This document shows positions 35,320 to 44,788 of a stretch of 62,190 nt of DNA, in pieces (within the stretch, counting starts at the first letter, position 1; the number at the start of each line of letters is the position of its first letter). The stretch spans positions 1 to 62,190 of the forward strand of contig CANHGK010000016.1 of NCBI GenBank assembly GCA_947460235.1, read 5' to 3'. The notes below the pieces were generated by a model. It had not been told where the DNA came from and did not search any database. It saw nothing but the letters and a program-made list of their open reading frames with translations. The translations under genes and the position numbers were made by a program. Origin of the DNA: Paenibacillaceae bacterium (GTDB lineage Bacteria > Bacillota > Bacilli > Paenibacillales > CANHGK01).

Positions 35320-36111
35320 ATGTGGAGAGCAGTAAAAAAATATGCTCGGTTGTTTCGTGAGTTTATTCGGACCTGTATTGTAGAAGAAATGGAATATAGG
35401 GCGCATTTTGTGAGCAATGTGTTCATGTCGATGTTGTTGCTTGCTTTGTCTGTACTTACGGTTCAATTGTATTTTTACCGAGCACCGAGTATTGGGAATT
35501 GGACGTTTGATCAAGTGATGATTTTGCTTGGCGTATTTCAGGCGCTTCAAGGATGTATCGATTTTTATTTGCAACCGAATATGAACCGTCTCGTTCAGCA
35601 CATCCGTAAAGGCACGCTTGATTATATTTTGACGAAGCCAGTAGATAGTATGTTTTTTTGCAGCTTTCGCCATTTAGTATTATGGCGGCTCGTCGATGTC
35701 GCAGGTGGATTTGCACTTGTTGGCTATGGCTTGTGGCACGGTTCAATTCCGGTGACCGTTTGGCAGTGGTTTTTGTTTGTACTATTATTTTTAACTGCAG
35801 TGGCGATTTTGTATGCGCTTTGGATGGCAATGATGATGTTTTCGTTTTGGGCTGTCAAAGTTGATAACTTGTCGTATTTGTTTCAGTCATTATTTGAGAC
35901 GGCTCGCGTCCCAATGAGTGTGTACCGCGGAATCGTATTGGTCGTGCTCATGCCGATGGCGTGTTTGACGACTTTTCCTGCGGCAGCGCTCGTAAATAAA
36001 TTACACAGTCAAGATGTGCTCATAATGCTTGGACTTGCGGTTGGTATGCTCGTCTCCGCGCGATGGTTATGGAATTATGCGCTACGACATTATACGAGTG
36101 CGAGTAGCTAA
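35320..36111 (+). CDS. ABC-2 type permease 2 (DUF990-like)
   Basis: A 263-aa six-segment membrane protein, a homologue of permease 1, with EYRAHFVSN near the N-terminus and IRKGTLDYILTKPVDSMF in place of the equivalent block. The start is ATG 35320, 9 bases after GGAGG; the ATG at 35311 abuts that site. It completes the ABC exporter operon begun by the ATPase. Confidence 0.88.
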   Translation: MWRAVKKYARLFREFIRTCIVEEMEYRAHFVSNVFMSMLLLALSVLTVQLYFYRAPSIGNWTFDQVMILLGVFQALQGCIDFYLQPNMNRLVQHIRKGTLDYILTKPVDSMFFCSFRHLVLWRLVDVAGGFALVGYGLWHGSIPVTVWQWFLFVLLFLTAVAILYALWMAMMMFSFWAVKVDNLSYLFQSLFETARVPMSVYRGIVLVVLMPMACLTTFPAAALVNKLHSQDVLIMLGLAVGMLVSARWLWNYALRHYTSASS

Positions 36112-36126
36112 AAAAGAGGAAGGTGA

Positions 36127-37590
36127 ATGGTTGTGTCGATGCCGAATGCGTTTGTTGAGCGAATGAACATTCAATTAGGAGAAAAAGAAACTGCGCAATT
36201 GCTAAACGAATGGACCAAACCCGCGGCGATGGCACTTCGAATCATCTCCTCGAAAGTTACCGTTGAACATCTATTTACTCATCTGGGAATTGAGTTAAAC
36301 CAAGTTCCTTGGTGCCCAGATGGCTTTTATATGGATGCCGAAAATCGGTTCGGTAAATTACCTGAGCATGCGGCAGGGTTGTTTTATATTCAGGAACCAA
36401 GTGCAATGGCTCCTGTCGAAGCACTTGACGTTCATCCAGGCATGAAGGTACTTGATTTATGTGCCGCTCCTGGCGGAAAAACAACGCAAATTGCATCAAA
36501 AATGTTCGGGAAAGGTATCCTTGTTTGCAACGATCCGCATTCAGATCGCGTAAAGGCGCTTGCAAAAAATGTAGAGCGTTGTGCGCTAGGTTCGGTCGTA
36601 GTTCTAAATGACCAACCAAAGCGGATTGCAAATATATTCAGCGGATATTTTGATCGGATATTGGTGGATGCACCGTGTTCAGGAGAGGGAATGTTCCGCA
36701 AAGATGAAGCAATCCAGCGTCATTGGACACTAGATCAACCAGCCAAAGATGCGATCGTGCAAAAAGAAGTGCTTCGTGCGGCACTAACGATGCTCGCGCC
36801 TGGAGGGCGTTTGGTGTATTCAACATGTACATTTAGTGTAGAAGAAAACGAAGCCGTGTTACTAGATGCACTTAGATCCGATCAGCAAGTTCGAATTGTA
36901 CCGGTGTTTGAAGACAATCATGGATTTGCCCCAGGTCGTCCAGATTGGCTTGATGAAGTTTTATCGACTGATGAAGTTGAACAACTGAAGTTAGCCAAGC
37001 GAATATGGCCGCATCTCGTGCGCGGCGAAGGACATTTTTTTGCTGTTTTCGAAAAATTAGGTGAGCGTCCTACGGAGCGTGCGATACCGCAAATTAGCAC
37101 ACTAATAAAGGAAACATCGAATGCATGGATCACGTGGTGTGAACAGCAATTGAACGCTGAAGTGGCTAAACGCTGGATTCACTTGGGAAGTCGGATGTCG
37201 CAAGTAAACGATTTTTTATTTTTGAGACCAGAGGAGCAGCTTCCTGCGCTAAAGGGAGTTCGAATTTTTCGCGAAGGGTTATTACTTGGAGAATTGGCCG
37301 GCGTAAAAGGCCCAAAACGGTTTATGCCATCTGTAGGAATTGCACTCCAATTAAGACCAATTGACGTACAGCGATCGATTATGTTTGCAAATGATGACGA
37401 ACGGGTCATTCGTTATTTGCGCGGAGAGTCAATCGTAGTTCATGATGATGAAGTAACGGTTACCGAAGGTTCTAATGAAAAAGGGATGGTACTTGTTTGT
37501 GTTTGTGGGTTTGCGCTTGGATGGGCACGCTCACAAGGAGATGGAATGCTTAAAAATGATTATCCAGCAGGTTGGAGATGGAACGGATGA
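36127..37590 (+). CDS. rsmF: rRNA cytosine-C5 methyltransferase, RsmF/NSUN family
   Basis: A 487-aa m5C methyltransferase, probably of 16S rRNA. SAM-binding VLDLCAAPGGKTTQ, motif IV VDAPCSGEGMFRKD and the nucleophile-bearing motif VI STCTFSVEENE are all present in the first 260 residues. The C-terminal half carries a second, less conserved domain (RsmF_B / PUA-like). The start may be ATG 36127, GTG 36133 or ATG 36139; GAGG is best spaced for the first. Its last codons overlap the next gene as ATGA. Confidence 0.88.
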   Translation: MVVSMPNAFVERMNIQLGEKETAQLLNEWTKPAAMALRIISSKVTVEHLFTHLGIELNQVPWCPDGFYMDAENRFGKLPEHAAGLFYIQEPSAMAPVEALDVHPGMKVLDLCAAPGGKTTQIASKMFGKGILVCNDPHSDRVKALAKNVERCALGSVVVLNDQPKRIANIFSGYFDRILVDAPCSGEGMFRKDEAIQRHWTLDQPAKDAIVQKEVLRAALTMLAPGGRLVYSTCTFSVEENEAVLLDALRSDQQVRIVPVFEDNHGFAPGRPDWLDEVLSTDEVEQLKLAKRIWPHLVRGEGHFFAVFEKLGERPTERAIPQISTLIKETSNAWITWCEQQLNAEVAKRWIHLGSRMSQVNDFLFLRPEEQLPALKGVRIFREGLLLGELAGVKGPKRFMPSVGIALQLRPIDVQRSIMFANDDERVIRYLRGESIVVHDDEVTVTEGSNEKGMVLVCVCGFALGWARSQGDGMLKNDYPAGWRWNG

Positions 37591-38387
37591 ACGGCAAACG
37601 TGGGATACCAGCAAAAATGCGGATTGATAAATGGCTAGCCCATATGGGGGTAGCCACGCGCAGTGAGCTGAGGATTATGGCAAAGCGCGGCGTAATTACG
37701 GTGAATGGAAAAGCAGAGAAAGATACCGGCCGGCAAGTTGTTCCTGGTATTGATCAATTGATGGTTGATGGTCAGGAAGTACGATTTGAACCGTTTTTAT
37801 ATATCATGATGAATAAACCAAAAGGCGTAATTAGTGCGACGGAAGACAGACGGGAACGCACGGTGCTTGATTTGGTTCCAGAAGCACTTCGATACACAGA
37901 ACTTTTTCCGGTTGGACGACTCGATAAAGATACGACGGGTTTGTTGTTATTAACGGATGATGGAGAAATGGCGCACCGCTTGTTGTCGCCGAAACGTCAC
38001 GTGGCTAAGACGTATCATGCAACCATTGATGGGAACGTGACCGATGAAATTGTACAAGGGTTCGCTACTGGTGTTACACTTGATGATGGATATTTGACCT
38101 TACCAGGTTCTCTGCGCGTCATGAAACAAATGGGCGACTACGCGGATACGGAAGTCATAATCCATGAAGGCAAATTCCATCAGATCAAGCGAATGTTTCA
38201 AGCGTTCGGGTTGAACGTCGTTGAACTTCGCCGCGTGAAGATGGGGCCGCTTGACTTGGATGAATCCATACCAGAAGGTTCACTGCGTAAATTAACACCG
38301 AATGAAATCGTTTCGCTTGAAGCGGTTGCGTTCAAACAGCTTGGGGGAGACGAACATGAAACGGCCATATCAACTGATCGCACTTGA
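37587..38387 (+). CDS. Pseudouridine synthase, RsuA/RluB family
   Basis: A 266-aa rRNA pseudouridine synthase. An N-terminal S4 domain (MRIDKWLAHMGVATRSELR) is followed by the catalytic GRLDKDTTGLLLLTDDG block containing the essential Asp, and the C-terminal LRRVKMGPLDLDE. The start is ATG 37587, overlapping the rsmF stop as ATGA with TTGGAG 9 bases upstream, so translation is probably coupled. Two rRNA modification enzymes in a row suggest a ribosome-maturation sub-operon. Exact target position is not readable. Confidence 0.92.
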   Translation: MNGKRGIPAKMRIDKWLAHMGVATRSELRIMAKRGVITVNGKAEKDTGRQVVPGIDQLMVDGQEVRFEPFLYIMMNKPKGVISATEDRRERTVLDLVPEALRYTELFPVGRLDKDTTGLLLLTDDGEMAHRLLSPKRHVAKTYHATIDGNVTDEIVQGFATGVTLDDGYLTLPGSLRVMKQMGDYADTEVIIHEGKFHQIKRMFQAFGLNVVELRRVKMGPLDLDESIPEGSLRKLTPNEIVSLEAVAFKQLGGDEHETAISTDRT

Positions 38388-39207
38388 TATTGACGGAACT
38401 TTGCTTAGTGACGAATATAAAATTTCCAAACGCACCATTGACGTGATCCAAGAAGCGCATGCCGAAGGGACAATGATCGTGCTTTGTACTGGTCGTGGTC
38501 CCGCAAACACATTGCCAATCATGTCGATGTTAGACGTCGATGGCTATATGATTACACATAATGGAGCAGTTCATTTAAATTCAAAAGGTGAAATCGTGCT
38601 TCAAAACACTTTTTTATTGGATGAAGTGCGTGCATTGATTGACGATTGTCGCGGCGAAAACGTACATTTTGATGTGAACACTGCTTTTGATCTTTATATT
38701 GAACGTGTTACCCCACTTGCCGATGAAATGTATGTCGATTTTAATGTTGATCCAATTATGGTTGAGGATGTATCTAAGTTGACGCAACCGATGGTGAAAT
38801 TATGTGTATTTGGCGAAACAGAAGAAGTCGATCACATGGAATCTCGCTGGAAGTCGCTGGACTGGAGTCAATTCGGACATATTCATATGATTCGAAGCGG
38901 CGAAGAATTTATCGATGTGATGGATATCAATGCAAGCAAAGGTAGTGCGCTGCTCCAATTTGCTGCAAAATATGGAATTGGTCCAGAAGGAATCATGGCG
39001 ATCGGCAACTATTATAACGACATTGACATGCTCGAAGTAGCTGGATTTTCCGTAGCAGTAGATAATTCACCAGATCGTGTGAAAGCGGCGGCGGACGTTG
39101 TTACCGCTTCTAATAATAATGAAGGCGTATATCATGCCATACAAAAATATCATTTTCAGCGTGCCTCGGAAGAACATCAGACAAGTGAAACGATTATAAC
39201 AAATTGA
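38356..39207 (+). CDS. HAD-superfamily Cof-type phosphatase
   Basis: A 283-aa hydrolase of the Cof subfamily (type IIB cap): nucleophile motif ALDIDGTLLSD at the N-terminus, TGRGP as motif II and GNYYNDIDMLEVAG as motif IV. Such enzymes dephosphorylate sugar or cofactor phosphates with broad specificity. The start ATG 38356 follows GGGGGAG and lies inside the end of the pseudouridine synthase gene (32-base overlap). Last gene of the cluster, followed by a strong terminator. Confidence 0.92.
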   Translation: MKRPYQLIALDIDGTLLSDEYKISKRTIDVIQEAHAEGTMIVLCTGRGPANTLPIMSMLDVDGYMITHNGAVHLNSKGEIVLQNTFLLDEVRALIDDCRGENVHFDVNTAFDLYIERVTPLADEMYVDFNVDPIMVEDVSKLTQPMVKLCVFGETEEVDHMESRWKSLDWSQFGHIHMIRSGEEFIDVMDINASKGSALLQFAAKYGIGPEGIMAIGNYYNDIDMLEVAGFSVAVDNSPDRVKAAADVVTASNNNEGVYHAIQKYHFQRASEEHQTSETIITN

Positions 39208-39253
39208 AACAGGCCACTTCGTGATTCATTTCATGAAGTGACCTGTTTTTTTG
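39208..39253 (+). terminator. Terminator of the pyrD-to-HAD cluster
   Basis: AACAGGCCACTTCGTGA pairs with TCATGAAGTGACCTGTT, with one mismatch, followed by T7. Confidence 0.9.
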
Positions 39254-39687
39254 TTGCTTGCTATTTCGATACACCTGAAATTATTTTCGAAAAAATTTTC
39301 GCACAACAAGAAAATCAGGAAATATATGAAAAGTTCTTGCATATACTATAGTCCGGTAACGTGTAGTGGAGAGTTTACCGAGACGTACATCCCGGAATTA
39401 ATTCGAAAAGCACGCGATCCCACCTGAGATGATCTGATCAGAATTTTTCGTTGATTTCCAGCATGATTTTCAATATTTCAGTAATTTAATGAGAAAAATC
39501 AAAAAACGTTAATTTTAAGACTCTTTTTGTTGTGAATTTTGAAAATGAAAACAATTTGTTCAAGGTTTTGTCATTTTGAAAACATTTTCATAAGCTTTTC
39601 AATACTATTTTCATGAAAATGAATATGTTATTCTTACATTGCAAGGAAAACAAAGAGTGATTCAGTTCACGAAGGGTGAGAACACTA
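39254..39687 (+). other. Unexplained AT-rich leader with TTTTC/GAAAA motifs
   Basis: This 434-base stretch has no open frame that looks real. Its first part (about 39340-39440) contains possible hairpins (GGTAA with TTACC; CTGA with TCAG) but matches no riboswitch I know. From about 39465 to 39625 it repeats the elements TTTTCA, TGAAAA and TTTTGAAAA, including the 12-base palindrome TTTTCATGAAAA near 39609. It may hold operators or a structured leader for the secreted protein downstream. The ribosome site GAAGGGTGAG is at 39671-39680. Confidence 0.5.
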
Positions 39688-40455
39688 ATGAAAACAAATT
39701 GGTTAACACGCACAGTCGCAGCAGTTGTCGGTTTGAGCATATATTTTGGTATTACAGTTTCAGGATTTGCAGCACCGGTTAAAATTTTATCTGTTTCTGC
39801 AGCACCAGTAAAATTGGTTTCCGCTGAACTGAAGGATGAACACCACTACGACGTCCTTAGTGGAACTGTATCAAGTAGTTCAAATCCAAAAAATGCTACG
39901 GTAGGTATTCGTTACAAAGTGAACGGATCCAATAAAACATCAGTTGTTGTAGCAACGTTTGATGCGATTCGTAAAGATGGAACGGCCATCTACAAATTCG
40001 AAATTAATTTAACAGACAAGTCGCTCGTTGATTCAAACGGATTAACCATCCGTGCAGTTAGCTTGGATAACAAAGGGAATGTAATCAATTCTACTTCGTT
40101 AGATCAATCGTATGTAATCGGTGGAAGTAAATCGAACTTTTTGCTTGCGAAAGCAAATGTTGGATTAACAAAAAAAGAATTTAGTTGGAATGATAATAAT
40201 GCAAGTGGCGCTGTGGTTGTGAAGAAATCCTTGAATATAAAAAGTGTTGATGTGTATTACCAAACAAACGATAATCCAGTTTGGAAAAAAGTCAGTACAT
40301 CCCTTGAACGTGTCGTAGGTACAACTGATGAGTGGGGTTTTGAAGTCCCTGTTTCAGCAACAACAACGAGTATCAACTTTATGATTGGTACAAAAACAGA
40401 TGGAATTTCAAAAATTGATCATAGTAATCAAGATATTTGGAACTGGACTCGATAA
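39688..40455 (+). CDS. Secreted protein of unknown function
   Basis: A 255-aa exported protein. A signal peptide (about 1-29) ends near GFAAP, followed by a duplicated short motif (APVKILSVSAAPVKLVSAE). The remainder looks like two beta-sandwich units: about 45-150 and 160-255. The second, with VDVYYQTNDNPVWKKVS, WGFEVPVSATTTSINFMIG and a closing NQDIWNW, loosely resembles starch-binding CBM21-type modules, but this is a by-eye resemblance only. The start is ATG 39688; a GTG at 39676 overlaps the ribosome site. Monocistronic, with its own terminator. Confidence 0.7.
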   Translation: MKTNWLTRTVAAVVGLSIYFGITVSGFAAPVKILSVSAAPVKLVSAELKDEHHYDVLSGTVSSSSNPKNATVGIRYKVNGSNKTSVVVATFDAIRKDGTAIYKFEINLTDKSLVDSNGLTIRAVSLDNKGNVINSTSLDQSYVIGGSKSNFLLAKANVGLTKKEFSWNDNNASGAVVVKKSLNIKSVDVYYQTNDNPVWKKVSTSLERVVGTTDEWGFEVPVSATTTSINFMIGTKTDGISKIDHSNQDIWNWTR

Positions 40456-40466
40456 TTGAATATACT

Positions 40467-40499
40467 AAAAGACGAGACAATATGTCTCGTCTTTTTTTG
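40467..40499 (+). terminator. Terminator after secreted protein gene
   Basis: AAAGACGAGACA and TGTCTCGTCTTT form a perfect stem around a 3-base loop, followed by a T-run. Confidence 0.92.
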
Positions 40500-40537
40500 T
40501 GTTTTGAATTTATGAACCGTGATGGAGGATATAGGAT

Positions 40538-41410
40538 ATGAATGATAATCAGACCCAAAAAACTGGTCGATGGACGTATTTTTTAGCTTTAATCGTTCCA
40601 GCTGTTGGTGTTGGACTGTGGGAGACGTTTCGCCATCAAGAACATTTTTCAATGGGAACAACATTTGAAGGGAATTTAATTACAGCTGGCGTCGTTTTTT
40701 TATTTACTTTTGGCCTGCAACGCCATTTATTAAATCGCATGGCCCAACATGAACGATCATTAGAAGCTGCGAAAATGGAGACAGCTTATATGAAATCTCG
40801 TGAAAATCTCGCCAAACAATTACATGATGGAATTGCACAAGGTTTGTTTCTATTATCTGTTCAAACCGATACGTTTTCACGTCAACTTCCTATATCTGAG
40901 GAATCGGAGGCGTCGAAATCGATTTTGGCAATGAAACAGACGATTCATCACCTCAATGGCGATGTACGCGCTGCAATTATGACACTCAGAGATCGGCCGT
41001 TCCATGTGCAGAGAGCCTTTGAATTATCACTTCATGAATGGGTTTTACAACTCGCGAATGATGCCAATTGGTCGTTTGAGTGGAACTGGTCGTTGACCTT
41101 GGAATTCATGTCGACACGTGCTCAAATTGAATTTCAGGCAATTGTGCGTGAAATTATTCTAAATGTATATAAACACTCACAAGCGAAATTGGTCATCGTC
41201 ACAGCGAATGGAGATGTAAACAATTGGGTAGTACAAATTACGGATGACGGAATTGAATGGGATACGGACGAGTATACGCTAGAACAAACAGCGACTTCTG
41301 GAATCGGATTAGCGATTGTTCGCTCACGTGCGAATTCAATGGGTTGGACGATCGAATTTAGACGTGAAAAAGAGTTATCTATTTTTCGAATGCAACAAGA
41401 AAGGAAGTAA
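40538..41410 (+). CDS. NarL-type sensor histidine kinase (HisKA_3)
   Basis: A 290-aa kinase with two N-terminal membrane segments (about 11-29 and 47-63) and almost no extracytoplasmic loop, so it probably senses within or near the membrane. H96 lies in KQLHDGIAQGL, the HisKA_3 phospho-acceptor motif; the HATPase shows IVREIILNVYKHS, DDGIEWD and SGIGLAIVRSRA. The response regulator gene begins 3 bases downstream, and copper-related genes follow, so it may control those or itself. Confidence 0.92.
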   Translation: MNDNQTQKTGRWTYFLALIVPAVGVGLWETFRHQEHFSMGTTFEGNLITAGVVFLFTFGLQRHLLNRMAQHERSLEAAKMETAYMKSRENLAKQLHDGIAQGLFLLSVQTDTFSRQLPISEESEASKSILAMKQTIHHLNGDVRAAIMTLRDRPFHVQRAFELSLHEWVLQLANDANWSFEWNWSLTLEFMSTRAQIEFQAIVREIILNVYKHSQAKLVIVTANGDVNNWVVQITDDGIEWDTDEYTLEQTATSGIGLAIVRSRANSMGWTIEFRREKELSIFRMQQERK

Positions 41411-41413
41411 CTC

Positions 41414-42073
41414 ATGATTTGTCGTGTTTTAATTGTTGATGACCACCTACATGCCCTTCAGGCAATACGATTATTACTTCAAGACGAACCTCGATTTATA
41501 ATTGCTGGGAGTGCACGAAGCGGCGAAGAAGCGCTTCAAATGGTTACTGAACAAAGCTACGATCTCGTATTAATGGACATTCAAATGACTGGTTTGAATG
41601 GGTTACAAACGACACGCCTCATGAAACGATCGTTTCCTGCGTTAAAAATTATCGTCGTAAGTGTATCGGACGACTCACAAGATTTATATGCAGCCCTTCA
41701 GGCTGGTGCGCAAGGTTATTTAATCAAAAACATTGAAACGAGCAGTTGGTTGGGATATCTTCGGGCAATCGCTTTTGAAGAAGGTGAAATTCCAGAAGAC
41801 GTTAGTAGACAAATGTTACAAACGTTTCAATCGGCGATCCGTTCTGAATCCGTAGAATGGGAAAAAACGCTTGATTTTACACAACGTGAAATGGATATTT
41901 TAGAAGAAGTAGGTAGAGGTTTGACCAATCGCGACATCTCAACTCAATTATTTATTTCTGAACATACCGTCAAAAATCATCTCAAAAGTATGATGCAAAA
42001 AGCAAATGTGGACAATCGTGTAAAATTAGCTGCGTTAGCGCTCAAAATGACTCGAAAGAGTCATGGCAATTGA
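41414..42073 (+). CDS. NarL/LuxR-type response regulator
   Basis: A 219-aa DNA-binding regulator: receiver domain (acidic pair VDDH, phospho-acceptor D55 in LMDIQMTG, Lys in GYLIKN) and a C-terminal LuxR-type helix-turn-helix (FTQREMDILEEVGRGLTNRDIS; HTVKNHLKSMMQKA). It is the cognate partner of the kinase directly upstream (AAGGAAG precedes the ATG). Likely targets are the adjacent DUF4198 and CopCD genes; that is inference from position. Confidence 0.94.
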   Translation: MICRVLIVDDHLHALQAIRLLLQDEPRFIIAGSARSGEEALQMVTEQSYDLVLMDIQMTGLNGLQTTRLMKRSFPALKIIVVSVSDDSQDLYAALQAGAQGYLIKNIETSSWLGYLRAIAFEEGEIPEDVSRQMLQTFQSAIRSESVEWEKTLDFTQREMDILEEVGRGLTNRDISTQLFISEHTVKNHLKSMMQKANVDNRVKLAALALKMTRKSHGN

Positions 42074-42130
42074 TGAATCTCCGGTTATTGTTTACCTTGG
42101 GTAACATAACTTGGAGGGAGATCTGCAAAA

Positions 42131-43195
42131 ATGAAATTTTCTGTAAAAAGAATGAGTCTGGCAATGGTTGTGGTAATTACGATGTTCTCAGCAGTTCCGG
42201 TTTCAGCACACATGGGCTGGACCCAAACGAATTCACCAATAACAGCAATTGGAGAATCTGCCTATGTTGAATTATTGGTTGGGAATCATACCAATGAACA
42301 TCGCAGCTATCGTGTTGATGCAAATTGGGGGTCGATGAAACACAGTACTTTTGTATTTGATCCAAGTGGAAACAAAATTGATATTAGTTCTACGGAGTTT
42401 TATACTGGGGAAAATGATCCATCCGTTAAAAATTCAAACATTAATAATGAATATATCGCTTCATTTCGCGCGAACGAACCGGGCGCTTATATCATATCCG
42501 CACAAGGTGAGAGCGTTGCTTCCTATTCTGGTTATCCTACCTTAACAAAACGAAGTGCAAAATCGTTTGTTGCCGTGAGTGATATCACGAATATGCAGCG
42601 CGTTCAATCGTTACGAGGTTTTCAGCGTCAAGTCAGTCCGGATCGCGCAGAGTGGATTCCATTATTTAATCCTGCTGCGGTAAAACCGGGACAAGTTCTC
42701 AACGCTAAATATTTGGTGCGCGGTGTCCCAATGGCGGATGTTCATGTTAATGTGATTCGTCGTTCGACGAAGGATTCACTTGATTTGACGACGGATAAAG
42801 ACGGGATTGTGACTTATACAGCTGGCCCCGCAGATTATTACCTCATTGCTGCGAAACCTGAATTGAAGGAAAAAGTTGAAGGCCAATATGATGCGATTAA
42901 TTTTGAAGCAACAATGACTTATGTCATTCAGAATGGTACATTGAACGTAAAACCTGCAAAAGTACAAGCAATTCCTGACGTGTTTTTGAATGGAAAAGAA
43001 ATTACGATTCCAGGTCTCAGTTATAAAAATGGCGTATATACAGCGCCAATCAATTGGTTGAAATTCAAGGTTTCGATATTTGCCGAGGGAACAGGGAATG
43101 TCAATCTTCGTAGATCACTTGAAGCAGCTGGATTTCAAGTAGAACAATTTGATGCAGTAGGAGCGATTCCCGCAATGATCGTGATTCGTAAATGA
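42131..43195 (+). CDS. Secreted DUF4198-like protein
   Basis: A 354-aa exported protein. The signal peptide (about 1-28) ends at VSAH, leaving His at or near the mature N-terminus, as in CopC-type copper proteins. The body resembles DUF4198 (periplasmic metal-uptake-associated, with IgG-like domains): HMGWTQTNSP, FRANEPGAYIISAQG, RGVPMADVHVNVI and TDKDGIVTYTAGPADYYLIAAKPE. A C-terminal tail (about 285-354) resembles the copper amine oxidase-type stalk domain. GGAGGGAG precedes the ATG, and the gene overlaps CopCD by ATGA. A copper or nickel role is inferred from the neighbour. Confidence 0.8.
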   Translation: MKFSVKRMSLAMVVVITMFSAVPVSAHMGWTQTNSPITAIGESAYVELLVGNHTNEHRSYRVDANWGSMKHSTFVFDPSGNKIDISSTEFYTGENDPSVKNSNINNEYIASFRANEPGAYIISAQGESVASYSGYPTLTKRSAKSFVAVSDITNMQRVQSLRGFQRQVSPDRAEWIPLFNPAAVKPGQVLNAKYLVRGVPMADVHVNVIRRSTKDSLDLTTDKDGIVTYTAGPADYYLIAAKPELKEKVEGQYDAINFEATMTYVIQNGTLNVKPAKVQAIPDVFLNGKEITIPGLSYKNGVYTAPINWLKFKVSIFAEGTGNVNLRRSLEAAGFQVEQFDAVGAIPAMIVIRK

Positions 43196-44688
43196 GTTAT
43201 ATTCGAATACTTATTTTTATGATTTTCAGTTTCGCCGCGACCTTTATGGTCGGCGGCGTTTCTGCGTTAGCGCATGCCTACTTAGATCATCCTTTGCCTG
43301 AAGCGGAGAGTCAATTACACGAATCGCCCAATCAGCTGATGTTGGGTTTTTCTGAAGATGTAGAAGAACAATTTTGTACAATCGCTTTGTTTCATGAAAA
43401 TCGGACGGAGGTTACAATTTCCAAACCACTTCATGGTGGAAGTAATGATCAGTTAATCGTTGAACTCCCGCCGTTATCGGATGATGTATATGACGTGAAC
43501 TGGCAAGTGTTATCGGTGGATGGACACGTTACAGAAGGTTCCTATCGGTTTTCGGTTAACCGTACGCTGCCAGAAATTCGTCCAGATGATGCCGTCGAAA
43601 TCGGGTCAAATTGGGGAAGTGCCGAAGATTCGCAGTTGACTTCAGTCGTCGATCAAACGACACCGACGAAGAATGTAGGAGTAATAAAAGTAACGCCTAA
43701 TAAAATAATCAACAATCAAATTGTTAGAAAAACGTTGGCACCATTAGAGACGAGCGTACCCACTACAGCTAATTTAGCAACACTTGTTCCTAGCGATACA
43801 TCGACCATTGCTAAGGTTTCGGAAGATCGAAGTGTTCAGCCGGTTATCATTAAAAAACCGCTCACCATTCAGAATGAATCCATTGAAGACCAACATCAAA
43901 TCGATATGATCCAGTGGCGAATCATTTTTTGGTTGTTAGTAATACTTATGGTATCGCCATTCGTAAACTGGGCGGGAATTCAATTTGTTTCAGAAACACA
44001 TCGGTTCATTCATCGGATGGTTAGCATCATCATGGCAGGTTGGTTAGTTCAAATGGAAGTTCAACATTTGTCACATATGGCCGCAATCGTACAGCGAAGT
44101 TTCTACGAGATGATCACGGAATCGCAAATTGGGTATGGGATGGTTGCACGAATTGCAATTGTACTGTTCTTTTTAATTGTTATGCAATTCAATGTAGTCA
44201 AGGTTGTTTGGTTTAACCATCTCGCGGGACTGGCGTTGGTTTTTGCAATCATGTGGAACAGTCATTCCCATCCGTCTGGAACATTTTATACGATTGTGCA
44301 ATGGTTATTTCAGACGTTCCATGCTTGGTTAGCCATCGGTTGGATTGGTGGGGTTGGCATGCTTTTGCTTATACGACCAGAACAAACAAAATGGGAAGAG
44401 TTTTCAAAACGTGCCCTCCGTGGAATGCTTATGTTGATCGTACTAGGTGTTTCATTAGCGCTTTTTCGAGTGCCCATCGAGATATGGATGTCACCCCATT
44501 GGTCTACTTATGTCGGATTACTAGCAATGAAAAGTGTCTGTGTGATTATCGTACTGGCATTTGGTTGGCTGTTAAGACGAAACATGCTAAGTAAACATGT
44601 TTATGTTTTGTGCAGCATCGAATTGTTGATTGGGTTCGTTATTTTTTGTTTGTCTGGATGGTTGTCTACGACTCCGTTACCTTCTTGA
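43192..44688 (+). CDS. CopC-CopD fusion, copper handling (YcnJ-like)
   Basis: A 498-aa protein with a signal peptide ending at ALAH, a CopC domain (about 27-125: HAYLDHPLPEAESQLHESP, WQVLSVDGHVTEGSYRFSV with copper-binding His), a long Thr/Val-rich linker (about 130-235), and a CopD membrane domain of about 8 segments (245-498, including HSHPSGTFYT and FHAWLAIGWIGGVGMLL). In Bacillus YcnJ this architecture imports copper. Translation is coupled to the DUF4198 gene (ATGA overlap), and a two-component pair is upstream. Confidence 0.93.
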   Translation: MSYIRILIFMIFSFAATFMVGGVSALAHAYLDHPLPEAESQLHESPNQLMLGFSEDVEEQFCTIALFHENRTEVTISKPLHGGSNDQLIVELPPLSDDVYDVNWQVLSVDGHVTEGSYRFSVNRTLPEIRPDDAVEIGSNWGSAEDSQLTSVVDQTTPTKNVGVIKVTPNKIINNQIVRKTLAPLETSVPTTANLATLVPSDTSTIAKVSEDRSVQPVIIKKPLTIQNESIEDQHQIDMIQWRIIFWLLVILMVSPFVNWAGIQFVSETHRFIHRMVSIIMAGWLVQMEVQHLSHMAAIVQRSFYEMITESQIGYGMVARIAIVLFFLIVMQFNVVKVVWFNHLAGLALVFAIMWNSHSHPSGTFYTIVQWLFQTFHAWLAIGWIGGVGMLLLIRPEQTKWEEFSKRALRGMLMLIVLGVSLALFRVPIEIWMSPHWSTYVGLLAMKSVCVIIVLAFGWLLRRNMLSKHVYVLCSIELLIGFVIFCLSGWLSTTPLPS

Positions 44689-44788
44689 AGTTTTGCCACG
44701 AGAATGTCATATTCAAACATTGGGGATTTCCCTGCCGCTATGGTATCATATCGGTGGGGAATTTTATTTTGAGAAAGAAGGAACGGCA

